Assembly: GCA_038025085.1 (NCBI GenBank)
Contig: CM076147.1
Span: 9,520,001-9,584,000, forward strand
DNA: 64,000 nt
Direction of reading: 5' to 3'
DNA from: Tetragonia tetragonoides
Taxonomy: Eukaryota; Streptophyta; Magnoliopsida; Caryophyllales; Aizoaceae
Under the pieces are notes generated by a model. The model was not told the DNA's origin and did no database searches. It worked only from the letters and a program-made list of their open reading frames with translations. Made by a program: the position numbers and the translations under genes. Below are positions 34,044-46,500 of the stretch, piece by piece. How positions within the stretch are numbered: the first letter of the stretch is position 1; each line of letters begins with the position of its first letter.

Positions 34044-34482
34044 ACTTCTACACAAGCATGGCAAACAAAGTTAACTGGAGGAGATTGCCATTAGAATTGG
34101 AAGAGACAAAACTACACTTCTTCCTTGTGCTTAACTGGTTGATCTATGTAATTATTAAAGCCACTATAAAGATCTACAAAATAATAGTTGAAAACCAAAT
34201 ATAGGAAGATTATGTAATAAGTAGGATCAACTCACCTGTTAAAACTCGGGAATGAACTGACAAGTGACAACAGTTTTACTGACTATCAGTTCTCAAAATG
34301 CAATGTAAAAAATACAGTAGCCTGCTGGTTCATGAAGCCTTTGAAACAAAATGATAACTGTGAGTGCAAGGCCCTATGCCCTCCCTACCAGACCCCATGA
34401 TCTTGAAAAGTACAGCAAGAGATTCAAAATCCAAACCACATATGAAACCTGTAGGAAAACACAAAACTTGTTGGGAATTGAC
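34044..34482 (-). repeat. Inverted duplicate, copy A
   Basis: The reverse complement of this stretch matches 36,478-36,885 over blocks such as AGCACAAGGAAGAAGTGTAG and AAGATCATGG-GTCTGG, with many differences elsewhere. On the minus strand it holds an exon-like piece after a CTACAG acceptor (GFICGLDFESLAVLFKIMG...). The parent gene is not recognised. Confidence 0.75.
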
Positions 34483-34578
34483 GGTAATGGTTTAGCATAA
34501 GATCAATGCCTTAAAACATTTTCACCCAAAAAAGCGTAGTACCACAGATTAAGCCATTTGGTGGAATTCAAAAGCCAA

Positions 34579-35368
34579 TTAATTAATAATAGCAAGACCA
34601 ATGAAGTATCACCTTCAGTAATCCAATCTAAATAGACCAGTCTCATACCATATACCACAAACTTCTCTGAAATGAGAAAAACACCTCTGGAGAAAGGATT
34701 GAACATGGAAGTTCAAAGAATTGAACCTAGCACCCTTAATAGATAAATAATGTTATATACGCAGTATCCAAATCAGCTCATATGAATCAATCAGTAAACT
34801 AAATACGCATTAGATTAAGAAAAAAACAGAGATATAAATGACAATTGATCGAAAAGGGGTAGACATAAATAAAATTAATAACATGGATGACATTAAAATA
34901 AACTAACACAAACAATATCCAAAGCAGCTCATGAATTTTCCAATCAAATCATCAATGCATTGATCAGAAAATTGTCCAGGAACTTACAAACACACAAATT
35001 TGAATTAACACAGATTGACCTCAACAATTAAAAGAAGTCACAATTTGGAACCAAAATAAAAAGAGAAAAAACAAAAGAAAAGAAAAGATAAAACCTTACA
35101 TCAGAGACGCCATCCGTAAAGCTCGATTTCTCTTTTGATATTCGCATGATAAAAAAACTCATTGGCAAAAAAATTCTCCACTCCATAGTATCTGGCAAAC
35201 ATGTAATCAAAAAATGAGTGAAATAATAAGCTAAGGGAGTGATAGGACCACCACTGTTCTGATCTCAAAGTAGCCAATTCAGTAGCCAAATTTGCTTCTC
35301 CTTTATTTGATCATGCATTTACAACATAATCTCCAGAAAAGTTGTTGCAAACACTTTTCCTCATAAGG
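34579..35368. repeat. Direct duplicate, copy B
   Basis: Matches 38,109-38,894 nearly base for base. The shared part begins TTAATTAATAATAGCAAG and ends CCTCATAAGG. On the minus strand it contains an exon-like open stretch (35,289 down to 35,101) reading LATLRSEQWWSYHSLSLLFH and FFDYMFARYYGVENFF. I do not recognise the protein. Confidence 0.92.
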
Positions 35369-36477
35369 AAAATTTAGTGGTCTGTTGCAAAAAAAAATCA
35401 TTTATTCAACTATTTACTTTTTCGTTTCTTGCATCAACGAATTTTTCATGAATGTGTTGTGTTCAGTTTGTTCTTTTTTTTATGGCAATTTCTGTGTTTG
35501 TAGAAATGTTTGACTGATTTTTGTCGTTCATCATTATTATTAGGTTTTGACTTTTAGTTCTGTTCTTGAAAACAAACTTACTTTCTGAGTTACTTGAAAC
35601 TGAAATTTAAAAAAAAAAAAAATTGGTCATCAATCTTTTGTTGCTTCAAAGTTTAAACTGATGTACTGTTCATGTATTCTATGTAGTGATGTGGCCTAGG
35701 GGGTTGGACTTTGGAGTATTGGACTGCCTATATCTTCAAGAAGAACACACCAAGAAATCTCTATTTGCAGGTGCTTGACATATTGTTGACCTCGGCAATG
35801 CATACAGGCTTCAATCCAAGGTATGAGTTTAAGTCCCTTAGTTGTAGGACATTTACAAGCACATCAAATGTACCTAATGCAAGTAACATTAAAATAAAAT
35901 AAAAAAACTTATGTCTGGTAGGATCTACGAGTCGTAAAAATATTGACAGATAATAGGAATGGTGTAGAATGACAACTACAATTGCGCACTTGGAACTGAT
36001 ATTATGTGCTTTCGATTATTGGTTATGTTAATTTCTTGGTGGATGATTCATGGTTTCAAATGTTTGCTTGCAGATATCTATCATGGCGAATGGGAAGTCT
36101 TTGAACGTGAGATGTAGAACATAAGACCTCGATATACCTTACACTCCCTGCTCCGTTATTGGCAAGTATTGGTTCATTGTGGATATCTCAAAAGCCAGAG
36201 GTAGAATTGATCTCAGGATTATTGATGCATTCAGTTTTGAAATATTTGAGTCATGAACTAATCACCTGCTTTGGGCTATTATTTGCGTTAGTTCAATTTA
36301 ATATCATTCATGTTATTGATGATTTCGGTCTACCCTTTGTCAATTGATTGCCATTGCTATCTCATATTGTTTTATTTTTACCTAGGCATTATAAGTTGTT
36401 TGAGATTGATCACCTATTGAATATAAGTTGAACTACTAATGTTACATTATCTCCCAACAATTTTTGTGTTGTCCTAC
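35369..36477. other. Unassigned sequence between duplicated blocks
   Basis: No domain is recognised. 35,690-35,770 looks exon-like on the plus strand (GWTLEYWTAYIFKKNTPRNL then CAG-GTGCTT) but is too short to identify. It is probably a captured or rearranged gene fragment. Confidence 0.35.
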
Positions 36478-36885
36478 AGGATTTTGGAATGAGACACTCT
36501 TCCTACACTTTTAAGATCATGGTGTCTGGCAGAGGGGCATAGGGCCCTGCATTCACAATTGTCAATTTGTTTCAAAGGGCAATTATTTGCTTCATGAACC
36601 AACATGCTCCTGATATTTTACGTTGCATTGTGAGAGGATATAGTTAGTTGAACTGTTGTTTATGTGTGTCATCTATATATGCTGGCCTAGAGATTATAAT
36701 ATATGTGAAGTTATCCCTAATCATTGAAATCTCTATTTGGTTTCTAGGCATTATTTTAGAGAGCTTTATAGTAGCTTCCATTTTTATGTATGTCAATCAC
36801 TTAAGCACAAGGAAGAAGTGTAGTTTTGGCTCATCCAAATATGAATGGCACTGAATGTATAGCAAGTTTGATGTAACCCGATGTA
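36478..36885 (+). repeat. Inverted duplicate, copy A'
   Basis: Partner of 34,044-34,482 in the opposite orientation. It is immediately followed by a hAT-type MITE. Confidence 0.75.
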
Positions 36886-36906
36886 AGGTATACGTATATT
36901 CCCAAC

Positions 36907-37463
36907 TAGGGATGGCAATGGATCGGATTCGGATCAGATTATGCTAAATTCGAATTCGCTCCAAACACTAAACGGATTCTAAAATCACCTCCGAATTCGA
37001 ATACCTCCGATTAGGGAGGATTCGAATCCGAAACTATTTGGAGGCGGTAACCTCCAAATCTGATTCATATCCGATCCGTTTACTCAACTTACTTCCAATT
37101 TTTTTTATTTAAATGTGAACATATATAAGATATACTAAATAGCTAATTGCTTATTCAACAAAAATAAATGTGGTATATATATTAAGGATTTAAGATACAA
37201 ACAAAGGTGAACATATATACTTAAATCAAATATATTAAGGATGTATTACTTTTTTTTTAATATTAAAAATAATCTGATATTCGGATCGGATTCGGAGGTG
37301 GATCGAATTTTGGCGGATTTCACACAACATCCGAATCCGATCCGAATTCGGATTCGGAGTTTGCTAATCAAATTCGGACTCGGATTTTATTGATTCGGTT
37401 TGGGTTTTCTTTGGCTTAAACAGATCGGATTCGGATCGAGTTCGGACTTGATTGTCATCCCTA
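36907..37463. mobile_element. Non-autonomous hAT-type MITE, 557 bp
   Basis: Terminal inverted repeats TAGGGATGGCAAT and (reverse complement) TAGGGATGACAAT, one mismatch in 13. Eight-base target duplication TTCCCAAC at 36899-36906 and 37464-37471. Both ends are packed with GGATTCGGAT / ATCCGAATCC subterminal repeats in both orientations, as expected for hAT transposase binding. It has no coding capacity. Eight-base duplications and subterminal repeats support hAT. Confidence 0.9.
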
Positions 37464-38079
37464 TTCCCAACCCTTCCTACAAGTTGGGTGGAAGTACCAT
37501 TTTATACTCTATTTGTTTTTATGGAGTTTTGGGTTTACATGCTCTACATCAGTATTTGATTAGCTAGCTGTCAGGTTGTAAGGTCAGGCTAGCTCTGTTT
37601 TGTAATGCTGCATCTGGTTTTGGAAATGAAATATTAATTACCTTTTCCAAAAAAAACCCAGTATTTGTAATACTTTCTTTCTCAGGTATGTTTATTTTCT
37701 TGTCCAAATAACTAACTTTAACTTGTGAGGCATCCTTCACAATCCACATTCTATTCGTGTTTTTACTTTTATTTTTGTTACATTATGTATTTTGTTGTCT
37801 CGCGTTTCTTTCCGCTTAAAAAGTTTTCTTCTATTATGGTTTGCGTAAAACAACTGAGTCGAAGTTATTGGAAACTACTAATGAAACGAAAATGCCGGAG
37901 TTATTAGAAATCAATCATGAAATGAACGTGGAGGAAAATATTAGTTTAAAGGCGCAAACTTGAAAAGGACATGAACGTGGAACAATATTATACCAAACAA
38001 TAAAGTAATTATAGCTAGGGAAGTAAACTCTAAAAAATTCTTTTAATTTAAATGATAATTAATATAATATTTTAAAATA

Positions 38080-38108
38080 AACCGTGCATCGCACCGGCAA
38101 TAATCTAG
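38080..38108 (+). mobile_element. Helitron-type 3' terminus
   Basis: An imperfect hairpin (CCGTGC-ATC-GCACCGG, 38082-38097) is followed by CAATAAT and CTAG (38105-38108), with a host T next. This is the plant Helitron 3' signature (hairpin about 10 bases before CTRR, insertion into AT). It lies exactly at the left edge of duplicate copy B'. Its 5' partner is not certain: the plus-strand ends at 1520 or 2260 are candidates. Confidence 0.7.
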
Positions 38109-38894
38109 TTAATTAATAATAGCAAGACCAATGAAGTATCACCTTCAGTAATCCAATCTAAATAGACCAGTCTCATACCAGATACCACAAACTTCCCTGA
38201 AATGAGAAAAACACCTCCAATGAAAGGATTGAACATGGAAGTTCAAAGGATTGAACCTAGCACCCTTAATAGATAAATAATGTTATATACGCAGTATCCA
38301 AATCAGCTCATATGAATCAATCAGTAAAATAAATACGCATTAGATTAAGAAAAAACAGAGATATAAATGACAATTGTTCGAAAAGGGGTAGACAGAAATA
38401 AAATTAATAACATGGATGACATTAAAATAAACTAACACAAACAATATCAAAGCAGCTCATGAATTTTCCAATCAAATCATCAATGCATTGATCAGAAAAT
38501 TGTCCAGGAACTTACGAACACACAAATTTGAATTAACACAGATTGACCTCAACAATTAAAAGAAGTCACAATTTGGAGCCAAAATGAAAAGAGAAACAAC
38601 GAAAGAAAAGAAAAGATAAAACCTTACATCAGAGACGCCATCTGCAAAGCTCGATTTCTCTTTTGATATTCGCATGATAAAAACTCACTGGCAAAAAAAT
38701 TCTCCACTCCATAGTATCTGGCAAACATGTAATCAAAAAATGAGTGAAATAATAAGCTAAGGGAGTGATAGGACCACCACTGTTCTGATCTCAAAGTAGC
38801 CCATTCAGTAGCCAAATTTGCTTCTCCTTTATTTGATCATACATTTACAACATAAGCTCCAGAAAAGTTGCTGCAAACACTTTTCCTCATAAGG
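38109..38894. repeat. Direct duplicate, copy B'
   Basis: Partner of 34,579-35,368. Copy B keeps extra flanking sequence (...AAAAGCCAA) to the left of TTAATTAATAA, whereas here the Helitron end abuts it, so copy B preserves the uninterrupted junction. Confidence 0.92.
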
Positions 38895-39234
38895 TAAATC
38901 CCACCCCCATGCCCAAGCAAGCTACCCTTGTTCAGATGCTTTCATTACCTTTTTTTTTTAATTCTTTTTTCATTTGAGGAAGTGATCAATTTAACAAGGC
39001 ATTCAACCCAAAAGGGAAAAAAATACAAATAAGAAAAAACAGGGAGGGGGATGAACATGTATCAAACAATAACAAAACCAAAAAAGATAAGTAAATTCAC
39101 CCAACAACTTTGAACCCAGAAAACTTTTTGAATTGACCCAGGTTGATCCCATCAAGTGAAATAATGGCATACAAACTTTCGTTTACACAAAATTACAGCC
39201 GAGAAATTCAAACCACTTTGAACCAAATCAACAG

Positions 39235-39269
<35 letters not shown>

Positions 39270-39513
39270 ACGAAGAAATGGATTTAACTTTACCTTGGAA
39301 CCATCATCTGCAGTCAAGGCGTCAAGCAACCGAATCGAAGCCTTCTCTTGCTTTCCCAGCATCTACCTCGCAATTTCATTCTATGCTAATCTACAAAATT
39401 AGAGGATACCATTAACAATTTGGTCAAACATTTGCCTTATTCAAGTAAACATAGATCCTTCTTCTCCAAGGAAAAAAACCCTAATTTCATTTCTATCAAT
39501 CCATAAACATATT
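38895..39513 (-). other. Gene-fragment region with exon-like start and poly-A tract
   Basis: On the minus strand a TTTTGTAG acceptor precedes an ATG at 39362 and an exon-like frame MLGKQEKASIRLLDALTADD (39362-39294) with a GTAAAG donor at 39293. It may continue into copy B'. A run of about 34 A is at 39234-39267. The protein is not recognised. Confidence 0.4.
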
Positions 39514-41984
39514 CTTTCATGTTGTTCTTAAGCACAGAAGACAGATGAATAGAGTGTATACTCTCAAGAATACTGATGGAGAGGAACTGACTTCACAGGA
39601 TCAAATTCACAATGAATTAAGCAGGTTTTATAAGACTATGTTGGGTACAGTTGAGAATAGTAGAGCTAAAGCATGTGAGAAGGTTTTTGCTGCTGGGAAC
39701 ACTCTAACCATTCACCAGCAATTACTATTGATTGCACCAGTCACTAGGGATGAAGTGAAAAATGCTATTTTTAGCATAGATACCACAAAGAGCCCAGGCC
39801 CAGATTGATTTGGGAGCGGCTTTTTTCAAGATGCTTGGTTAGTCATTGGCAAGGACATCACTGATGCAGTACTAGACTTCTTCTCTAATGCAAAGATGCT
39901 GAAATCCATTAACTCTACAAACTTGTGCTTGATTCCAAAGGTTAGTCCTCCTGTTGTTGCCTCAGATTTTAGACCAATTGCATGTTGTAACACAGTATAC
40001 AAATGCATCTCTAAAATTTTGTGTAATAGATTAAGTGTTGTTTTGCCTGAGCTGGTGTCACTTAATCAAAGTGCTTTTGTAAATGGTAGAAGCATAGTTC
40101 ATAATGTGATGATTTGCCAAGACATTATCAAGCATTATAAGAGAACGAATGTTTTTGCTAGATGTTTGTTGAAGATTGACCTACGGAAAGCCTACGATAC
40201 TATACACTGGGATTTTGTGAAGGAAATGCTCAATGGGTATAAATTTCCAGATAAATTTTGTAACTGGCTCCTTGCTTGTGTGAGAATTGTCTCCTTCAAC
40301 ATCTGTGTGAATGGGGATTTTTTTGGCTACTTTGAAGGAAAAAGGGGGATAAGGCAGGGTGACCCTGTTTCTCCATTGATTTTTTGTGTTGGTAATGGAG
40401 TATTTGTCCAGAATCCTAAAATTATGGGCGGTTTGCCAGATTTCAGATACCATCCAATGTGCAAAGCTATTGAATTGAACCACATTTGCTTTGCGGATGA
40501 CCTCATGGTCTTTTGCAAACCAAATAGCTCATCTGTGTCTAGAGTGATGGAAGCTTTCAAGTACTTTTCAAGTATTACTAGTTTGTATGCTAACAGCAGC
40601 AAGTCTCAATGCTATGTTGTTGGGGTTTCTCAAGCAATTAAAAAGCAGCTGCTGCAAATCACTGGTTTTCAAGAGGGATCCTTTCCCATGAAGTATTTGG
40701 GAGTTTCCCTTACCCCATCTAGATGGAACCAATCTGAATGCTCTTTCCTGGTGGATAAAATCACTAAAAAGCTTCACTCTTGGGCCTTTAGAAACCTCTC
40801 TTATGCAGGGCGATGTCAACTTATTAACTCTATGTTAATATCATTGCATATATATTGGTCTAGCATTTTTTTTTGCTACCAACTGGAGTTCTCAATATGA
40901 TTGAGAAAAAATGTAGGCAATTCCTTTGGGGAGGGAATGAATCCAAAAGGAAAACTAATCTTGTTGCATGGGACTTAGTCTGCAAATCAAAGAAGAATGG
41001 GGGGCTACAGATAAAGCAATGTAAAACCTGGAATCAGGCTCTGAATGGTAAACATCTATGGGCTATATCACAAGAGCAGGAGAACTTGTGGGTTAAATGG
41101 GTGAACGAGATATATATGAAGGGTGCAGGGCTGTGGGATTGTTTCCTGAAACAGGATGCTAGCTGGTATTGGAGTAAATTGTGCAAGCTTAGAAGGCTTT
41201 TTCAAGCAGGTTATGGGGCTGATGGCAAATGGAATGGTACCACAACTAGACAGTACACTGCTGCTAGTGGATACCAATAATTCCTCACAGGTCCTCTCAC
41301 TAAATATAGGCATGCCAATTTGGTCTGGAACTCATGTAGCATGCCAAGACCCAGGTTTTGTTGCTGGTTGGCTCACAAAAGGAAAATTGCTTACAAAAGA
41401 TAGAATTCAGAAAATGGGCTTCTTGAGAGGACATGACAGATGTTATAGATGTGATGAAGAGGTTGAAACACATCAACATCTTTTTTTCAAGTGCAGAAAG
41501 TCTCAAGCACTGATTGAAGGTGTTAAAACCTGGCTTGGCTGGAGAACAAATGCGGGGAATATACAAAATGTTCTTAACTGGATCAGCAGAACACAAAGAA
41601 CAAGAGTGCATAAGAATATAGCCAATGCAGCACTTGCAGCCTTGATCTACACAATCTGGAGGGAAAGAAACAATGTGTGTTTTAATAACAAAAGCACCCC
41701 TGATGATGTCTTGTTAAGATGCATAAAGTTCATTATTAGAGCACGTCTGAGCAGCCTTGATACTAGAAGAATGAAGAGAGGCGACAGAGATATTCTCAAT
41801 AAATTGTTGTAATTTTTTTTTCCTGCTTTGGTTAATGTTTTACAGATGTAATAGAGTATGTTTTTTCTGGTGTTTTCAGACATTGTAGCTGCTTGTTGTA
41901 GCTGTCAATGCTGAAAATGCTATGCTAGATGTGTAATGATGTTTTTTTGGTAATGAGAGGTACTAACTTTCTACCAAAAAAAAA
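39514..41984 (+). mobile_element. 5'-truncated L1-type LINE with 16-bp target duplications
   Basis: AATCCATAAACATATT occurs at 39498-39513 and again at 41985-42000, directly after a poly-A tail (41975-41986). The interior carries a plant L1 ORF2 from just before the RT domain to the zf-RVT C-terminus; the endonuclease and ORF1 are missing. Truncated 5' end, A-tail and long target duplication are the marks of target-primed reverse transcription. Confidence 0.95.
39545..41812 (+). pseudogene. LINE ORF2 remnant: reverse transcriptase and zf-RVT
   Basis: Frame 1 (39,545-39,805) ends SIDTTKSPGPD then TGA. Next comes RT from 39,896 with SDFRPIACCNTVYKCISKIL, LLKIDLRKAYDTIHWDFV, GIRQGDPVSPLIF and the catalytic FADD (CFADDLMVF, about 40,487-40,512), then MKYLGVSLTP and SYAGRCQLINSML. 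After a frameshift near 40,870 comes FLWGGNESKRKTNLVAWDLV. A second shift near 41,270 leads to the zf-RVT Cys/His region GHDRCYRCDEEVETHQHLFF and the end IWRERNNVCFNN...ILNKLL. The organisation is that of plant L1 elements. The stop and two frameshifts make it inactive. Confidence 0.92.
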
Positions 41985-42029
41985 AATCCATAAACATATT
42001 ATTTATCTGGAGAAAATATTTTACTTACC

Positions 42030-42392
42030 TTGTTAATATTGATGCAAGCGAACAAATTTAGCGGTTTTTGTAAATGAATTGTTGTAATTCGATGCTTGAA
42101 GCCTTCAATCGTGATGGTAGTTGGAAGAGAACAAAAGAGAAGATAGAGGGAGCGGGAGAAGCGAGAGAAATATACAGTGGGAACAGAGATGTAGAGCGAA
42201 CAATGGGTGAGATTTCAAGGGAGAAATAATAGGGGTAGTTAGAAGGATAGATGATTAGGTATTAATTGTTTGAGCAATTGGAAAAGAACGCTCTAGAAAC
42301 ATAATAGACTTTGAACGGGAAAAAATTGTACCAGATGATGACACATCAGCATTGATGACATCAGAGATTTTTGTTTTAGTAATAGTCATAGA
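42030..42392 (-). mobile_element. Helitron-type 5' terminus with captured 5'UTR, minus strand
   Basis: On the minus strand the sequence begins at 42392 with TCTATGACTATTACTAAAAC after an A, then CTGATGTCATCAATGCTGA as in the ends at 1520 and 2260, and then diverges. A pyrimidine-rich 5'UTR-like stretch leads to an ACAAG-GTAAGT splice-donor-like site at about 42,030-42,040. It is the same terminus family with a different gene promoter attached. The E2F word is degraded here (TTTTTTCCCGTT). Confidence 0.55.
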
Positions 42393-43570
42393 TGTCTTGA
42401 CAACAAGACAAAAGTGCATTAAATGCTATGATGTAAAAGTCTTTACTAGCTACTCTAGGTGGTAGAAAAACAAATAACCGGCCAAATATTATTTCACATG
42501 CATGAACATAGCTTATATCCACATGTTAAATGTTGCATTTAATATTCTACACTTGTGCTATGTATAATGTATATCATGCAAGTTAAGCATTCTGCATACT
42601 TTTGCCGACCATTGTTTACTAGTTTTGTTTTCTTTTATTTTATTTTGTTTTGCTTTAGTTAACTATTTATTTTTTTTTAGGAAGTGAGTCATATTTGATC
42701 ACTCCATTTGTCAATTGATTTCATCTTCATAAATCAGTTCACTAAAAGAGTTCTAGTTTTATACAATTCTCCTTCCATCCATACTAGAATCATCAATACT
42801 AGATCTCCTTGGTTAGAAACTCATTCCACCTAAATTACTAATTATATTAATGGTTCTTCTATACACCTGGATGTAGCCAAGTTGGCTACATGCTACATCC
42901 ATTCGGTTTTTTCTTCTTTTTCCTTTTTGTTGTTGTTTTTTTTTTTTTTTAAGTTTATGAAGTGACTTCATTTCTTTATGATCGTGACTTCATTATTTTG
43001 TAATTGTGACTTCATTATTTTGTCCGGTAATAAAGTGGTGTTTGAACATTAATAAAATTATAATTATCTGCTAATGAAGTGATAACTATCTGATAAAATT
43101 GTAATTGTTGGTCGGTAATGAATTTCTATCTAGTTTTCCAATAATGAAGTGACGGTTATCTGACAATAAAATTACAAGTGTTTCGTAATGTATTCATTTG
43201 AAAAGAAAAAAAATGGCACATGAACGCGTATAATTCCCACATGCATTTCGGAGTAGCCAATTTAGCTATACTCGGTTGCAGCCAAGAAACTACGATGGAC
43301 AAAGAGCCACTAGTCCAAACCCCGATTCTCAAACCACATCTTTTAACCCCCATCTCCGTATAGCAGAAGCTACCCGCGGTCCCTTGAAAATCACATACAT
43401 TCCATTTCCCCCTCGAATTTCAAAGTTCTTCCCGCTAATTATAACTCCATTTCCCCCAACCCACAAAACCCTCATTTCCTCTCTCTCTCTCTCTCATACT
43501 CAATCAAAGTAAACCACTAACTGTTCAGACAACCATAATCAAATACTTGCATACATCATCTATCATTTGA
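42393..43570 (+). promoter_or_regulatory. Upstream region and 5'UTR of the FANCJ-like gene
   Basis: 42,850-43,290 holds repeated GTGACTTCATTATTTTG / TAATGAAGTGA words, probably an unclassified MITE. 43,290-43,570 is the proximal promoter and 5'UTR, with a (CT)n tract at about 43,481-43,496 and a TTCCCGC word near 43,429 that is only a partial E2F match. No TATA box is convincing. Confidence 0.45.
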
Positions 43571-46500
43571 ATGAAGAAATCTGAAACCCCTAAAAATGTC
43601 TACCACATTGGGGGAATCCCAGTCGAATTTCCCTACAAACCCTACGGAACCCAATTAGCTTTCATGGGTCGGGTCATATCGACCCTCGATCGAGCTCAAA
43701 GAGACGGCCATTGTCACGCCTTGCTCGAATCGCCTACCGGTACCGGCAAGTCTCTCTCTCTCCTTTGCTCCGCCCTCGCCTGGCAGCACCACCGTGGTGC
43801 TAAGATTCAAAACCCTAACCCTAATCAACCGCCGTCGATACCTGACCCGCGGGCCATTTCAGATCCTCTCAATCATGGTGGTGGGTTCATTGCTGGTACT
43901 CCGCTCTCTAATGGTGGTGGGTTCGTCGCTGATTCTGAGCTCTCTGGTGGGTTTTCTTTTTCGGTCGTTACTTTTGATTTTTCATTGTTGTTATGATTTA
44001 ATTTGGTTGCATTTGTGTCTTGAAAGTTGAATTTCAATTGGGGGTTGGAGGTTTAGGAGTTGGGTCACTTCAAGATTTTGTATTATGATTTTAATTTGGT
44101 TGCGTCTGTGTCTTGAGAGTTGAATTTTAAATGGGGTTTTCTTTTTCAGTCATTAATTTTGATTTTTCAACATTTTTATGATTTAATGTGGTTGCATTTG
44201 TGTCTTCAGAGTTGAATTTCAAATGGGGTTCTGGCTAGGTTGCACCGATACCTAACCGAACAGCAGTATCTCGTATCCGATACGTTTCGGATACCGATAC
44301 TTCTAGGATACACGCCCGATACTTGGGGATACGCACCCGATACGTATTGGAGAAGTATCCTATTTTTTCCTATTAGTTTTTGACCAAAAAATTTACGGAT
44401 ACTCCTAGGATACCTGGTGGATACTTTAAGGATAGTCCAATTTAGCAAATACTTCAATTAATTATATTCTTTGCAACAAGTATTAAGTATTTATTGAAAT
44501 ACATCTCTATGCACCTCAAAAGAAGTGGCATTTCCCTCTCATGATCACCTTTATCTTGTCTGATCTGAAGGCTACCACCCACCGGAGCAGCTGGTCGTTA
44601 ACTCTCTATATTTTCCACACATCCATACCAACAACTTAGCCACCGACTTAGTCACACGTTTTTCATCTCTCGTTTCATATTCTTAATGGAGAATGATATA
44701 TATATAAATGTTAACAATGATAGAGAAGGACATAAATTGTATTATACTTTAATTTTTTTTATTTAAAGTTGTTATATATTTTTATTATATTTTTGCCGTA
44801 TCCGTATCCTCAAAAATTTGGATTTGCAGTATCCCGCACCCGTATCCGACCCGTATCCATATCAGTATCCGTACCCGTGCAACCTTGGGTTCTGGAGGTC
44901 TAGGAGTGGCGGTCATTTCTAGATTTATTGCTATTTCCATAAACATTTAAAGTTTGGTTAGGAGTACTAAGAGTTTGAAATCGATACAGATGAGAATTGC
45001 CTGAGTTTGAATTTAGTATCATCAGATTAAGGTCATCATTAAGTGCAAAGTTTAAGTTTTTATGAGCTTCAGCCCACAAATTACTATATGTCTATTTTGA
45101 GGAATACCATATTGTGTTTGATTAATGATTAGGGAGTGTGCTTAAGTCCACCAGTAAGTACAAACTCCAATCTTTTTCATGATATACAATACAGCAATAT
45201 GTTTCATTGGCAGTGATGCTGCTGCTTCCAGATATGGGGGGTATTAGATTGGAATATATTACTGGGAATTGGCTTGTCAATGACCATATTATTTATATGA
45301 TGAGCAATTGCTTACGGAGAGTTTTAGTACTTCAAAACATTATTCTCCAAGTCAGATCTCCAATCTTTATTTCAGAGACTTCAACACCAGAGGCAGCTAC
45401 TTCTCCAGCGAACGGAAAAAGTCAAAAGAAGAAGACAGTGCCTACCATATTTTATGCATCGTAAGTCTGGATTCAGTAGGTTATATTTTTACATTCCACC
45501 TTAATACCACCATACTTTTTTATTTTATTTTTAAGCCAATAAATAGCCTCGTTTGTAATTTGTGTTTGTATTATTGACTAATTCAAGCCGTAACACTTTC
45601 TTTCATATTACTTGCATATGGTAGATGAATAAGTAGTAATTGCTAGAATAATACTAAATTAAGAGTTAATGCATCTTAAGAGGGAAGAGAGCTACTTTGA
45701 GCTGATATTTGCGATGTTAAAAAACAATTGATTCTAGGTATAAAAAGGCTACAATAGTCACAGTGGCTAGACACAAAAATATTGGGAAAAGCTTAATTTT
45801 TAACCCCCCCCCCCCCCCCCCCTCTTCAATACAACAAAGGAAAGAAAGATGAAGTGAGGTAATCTGAATGGAAGGACATATTCTATGTTTTGAACATGAA
45901 GGGTCTGTTTCTTGTTGTTGACTAATTGCCTATATGTAACACTTATACCTGCATTTATATCAAAAGTCAAAAATGGATGAGCGTACTACAGCTATTTTTT
46001 GAGAAAAACTACATACCTAAATTTTAGGGTGGATAACATATGTATGTATCATAATAATTATGTTTACTGTCTGCCATTTGTGGCAGGAGAACTCATTCAC
46101 AGCTCTCCCAAGTGATTCGTGAGTACCGAAAGACTACGTACAGGGTCCCAATGGCTATCTTGGTCGGTCTAGCTTCCAATTTAGCTTGTTTTGGATAACA
46201 ATGCTTGAACGATTTGGCTTTCCCAGTCTGTCAAAATTACCAATCACTGAGCACTGCATGAAAATTACGCTTTCCTTTTCTTTATGCTGTGTGCGCTAAA
46301 TTAATCTGGTCATGTACTGTGGTCTATCTTGATATCTTGCTCACACATATTCTCAAGAAACTATCTTTTATGAACATACCTCATTGTTTCGTATGTAGCT
46401 TGAAGTCCTAAATAAAACTTAGGGATATGTTTAGTCCTTTCAAGTGAGCTGCTGGATTTAGTACGGAATGTTGGAAGTAAATTCTGATCTCCTTGGATTT

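Noticed and set aside
42850..43290. Repeated AATGAAGTGA / TGACTTCATT words as a MITE
   Set aside because: Words recur in both orientations but no terminal inverted repeats or target duplication could be defined.
45207..45375. Upstream extension of FANCJ exon 2 from an acceptor at about 45,212
   Set aside because: It keeps phase but adds residues unlike the family; the acceptor CTTTATTTCAG at 45,365-45,375 gives a shorter exon that fits better, though transcripts would be needed to settle it.
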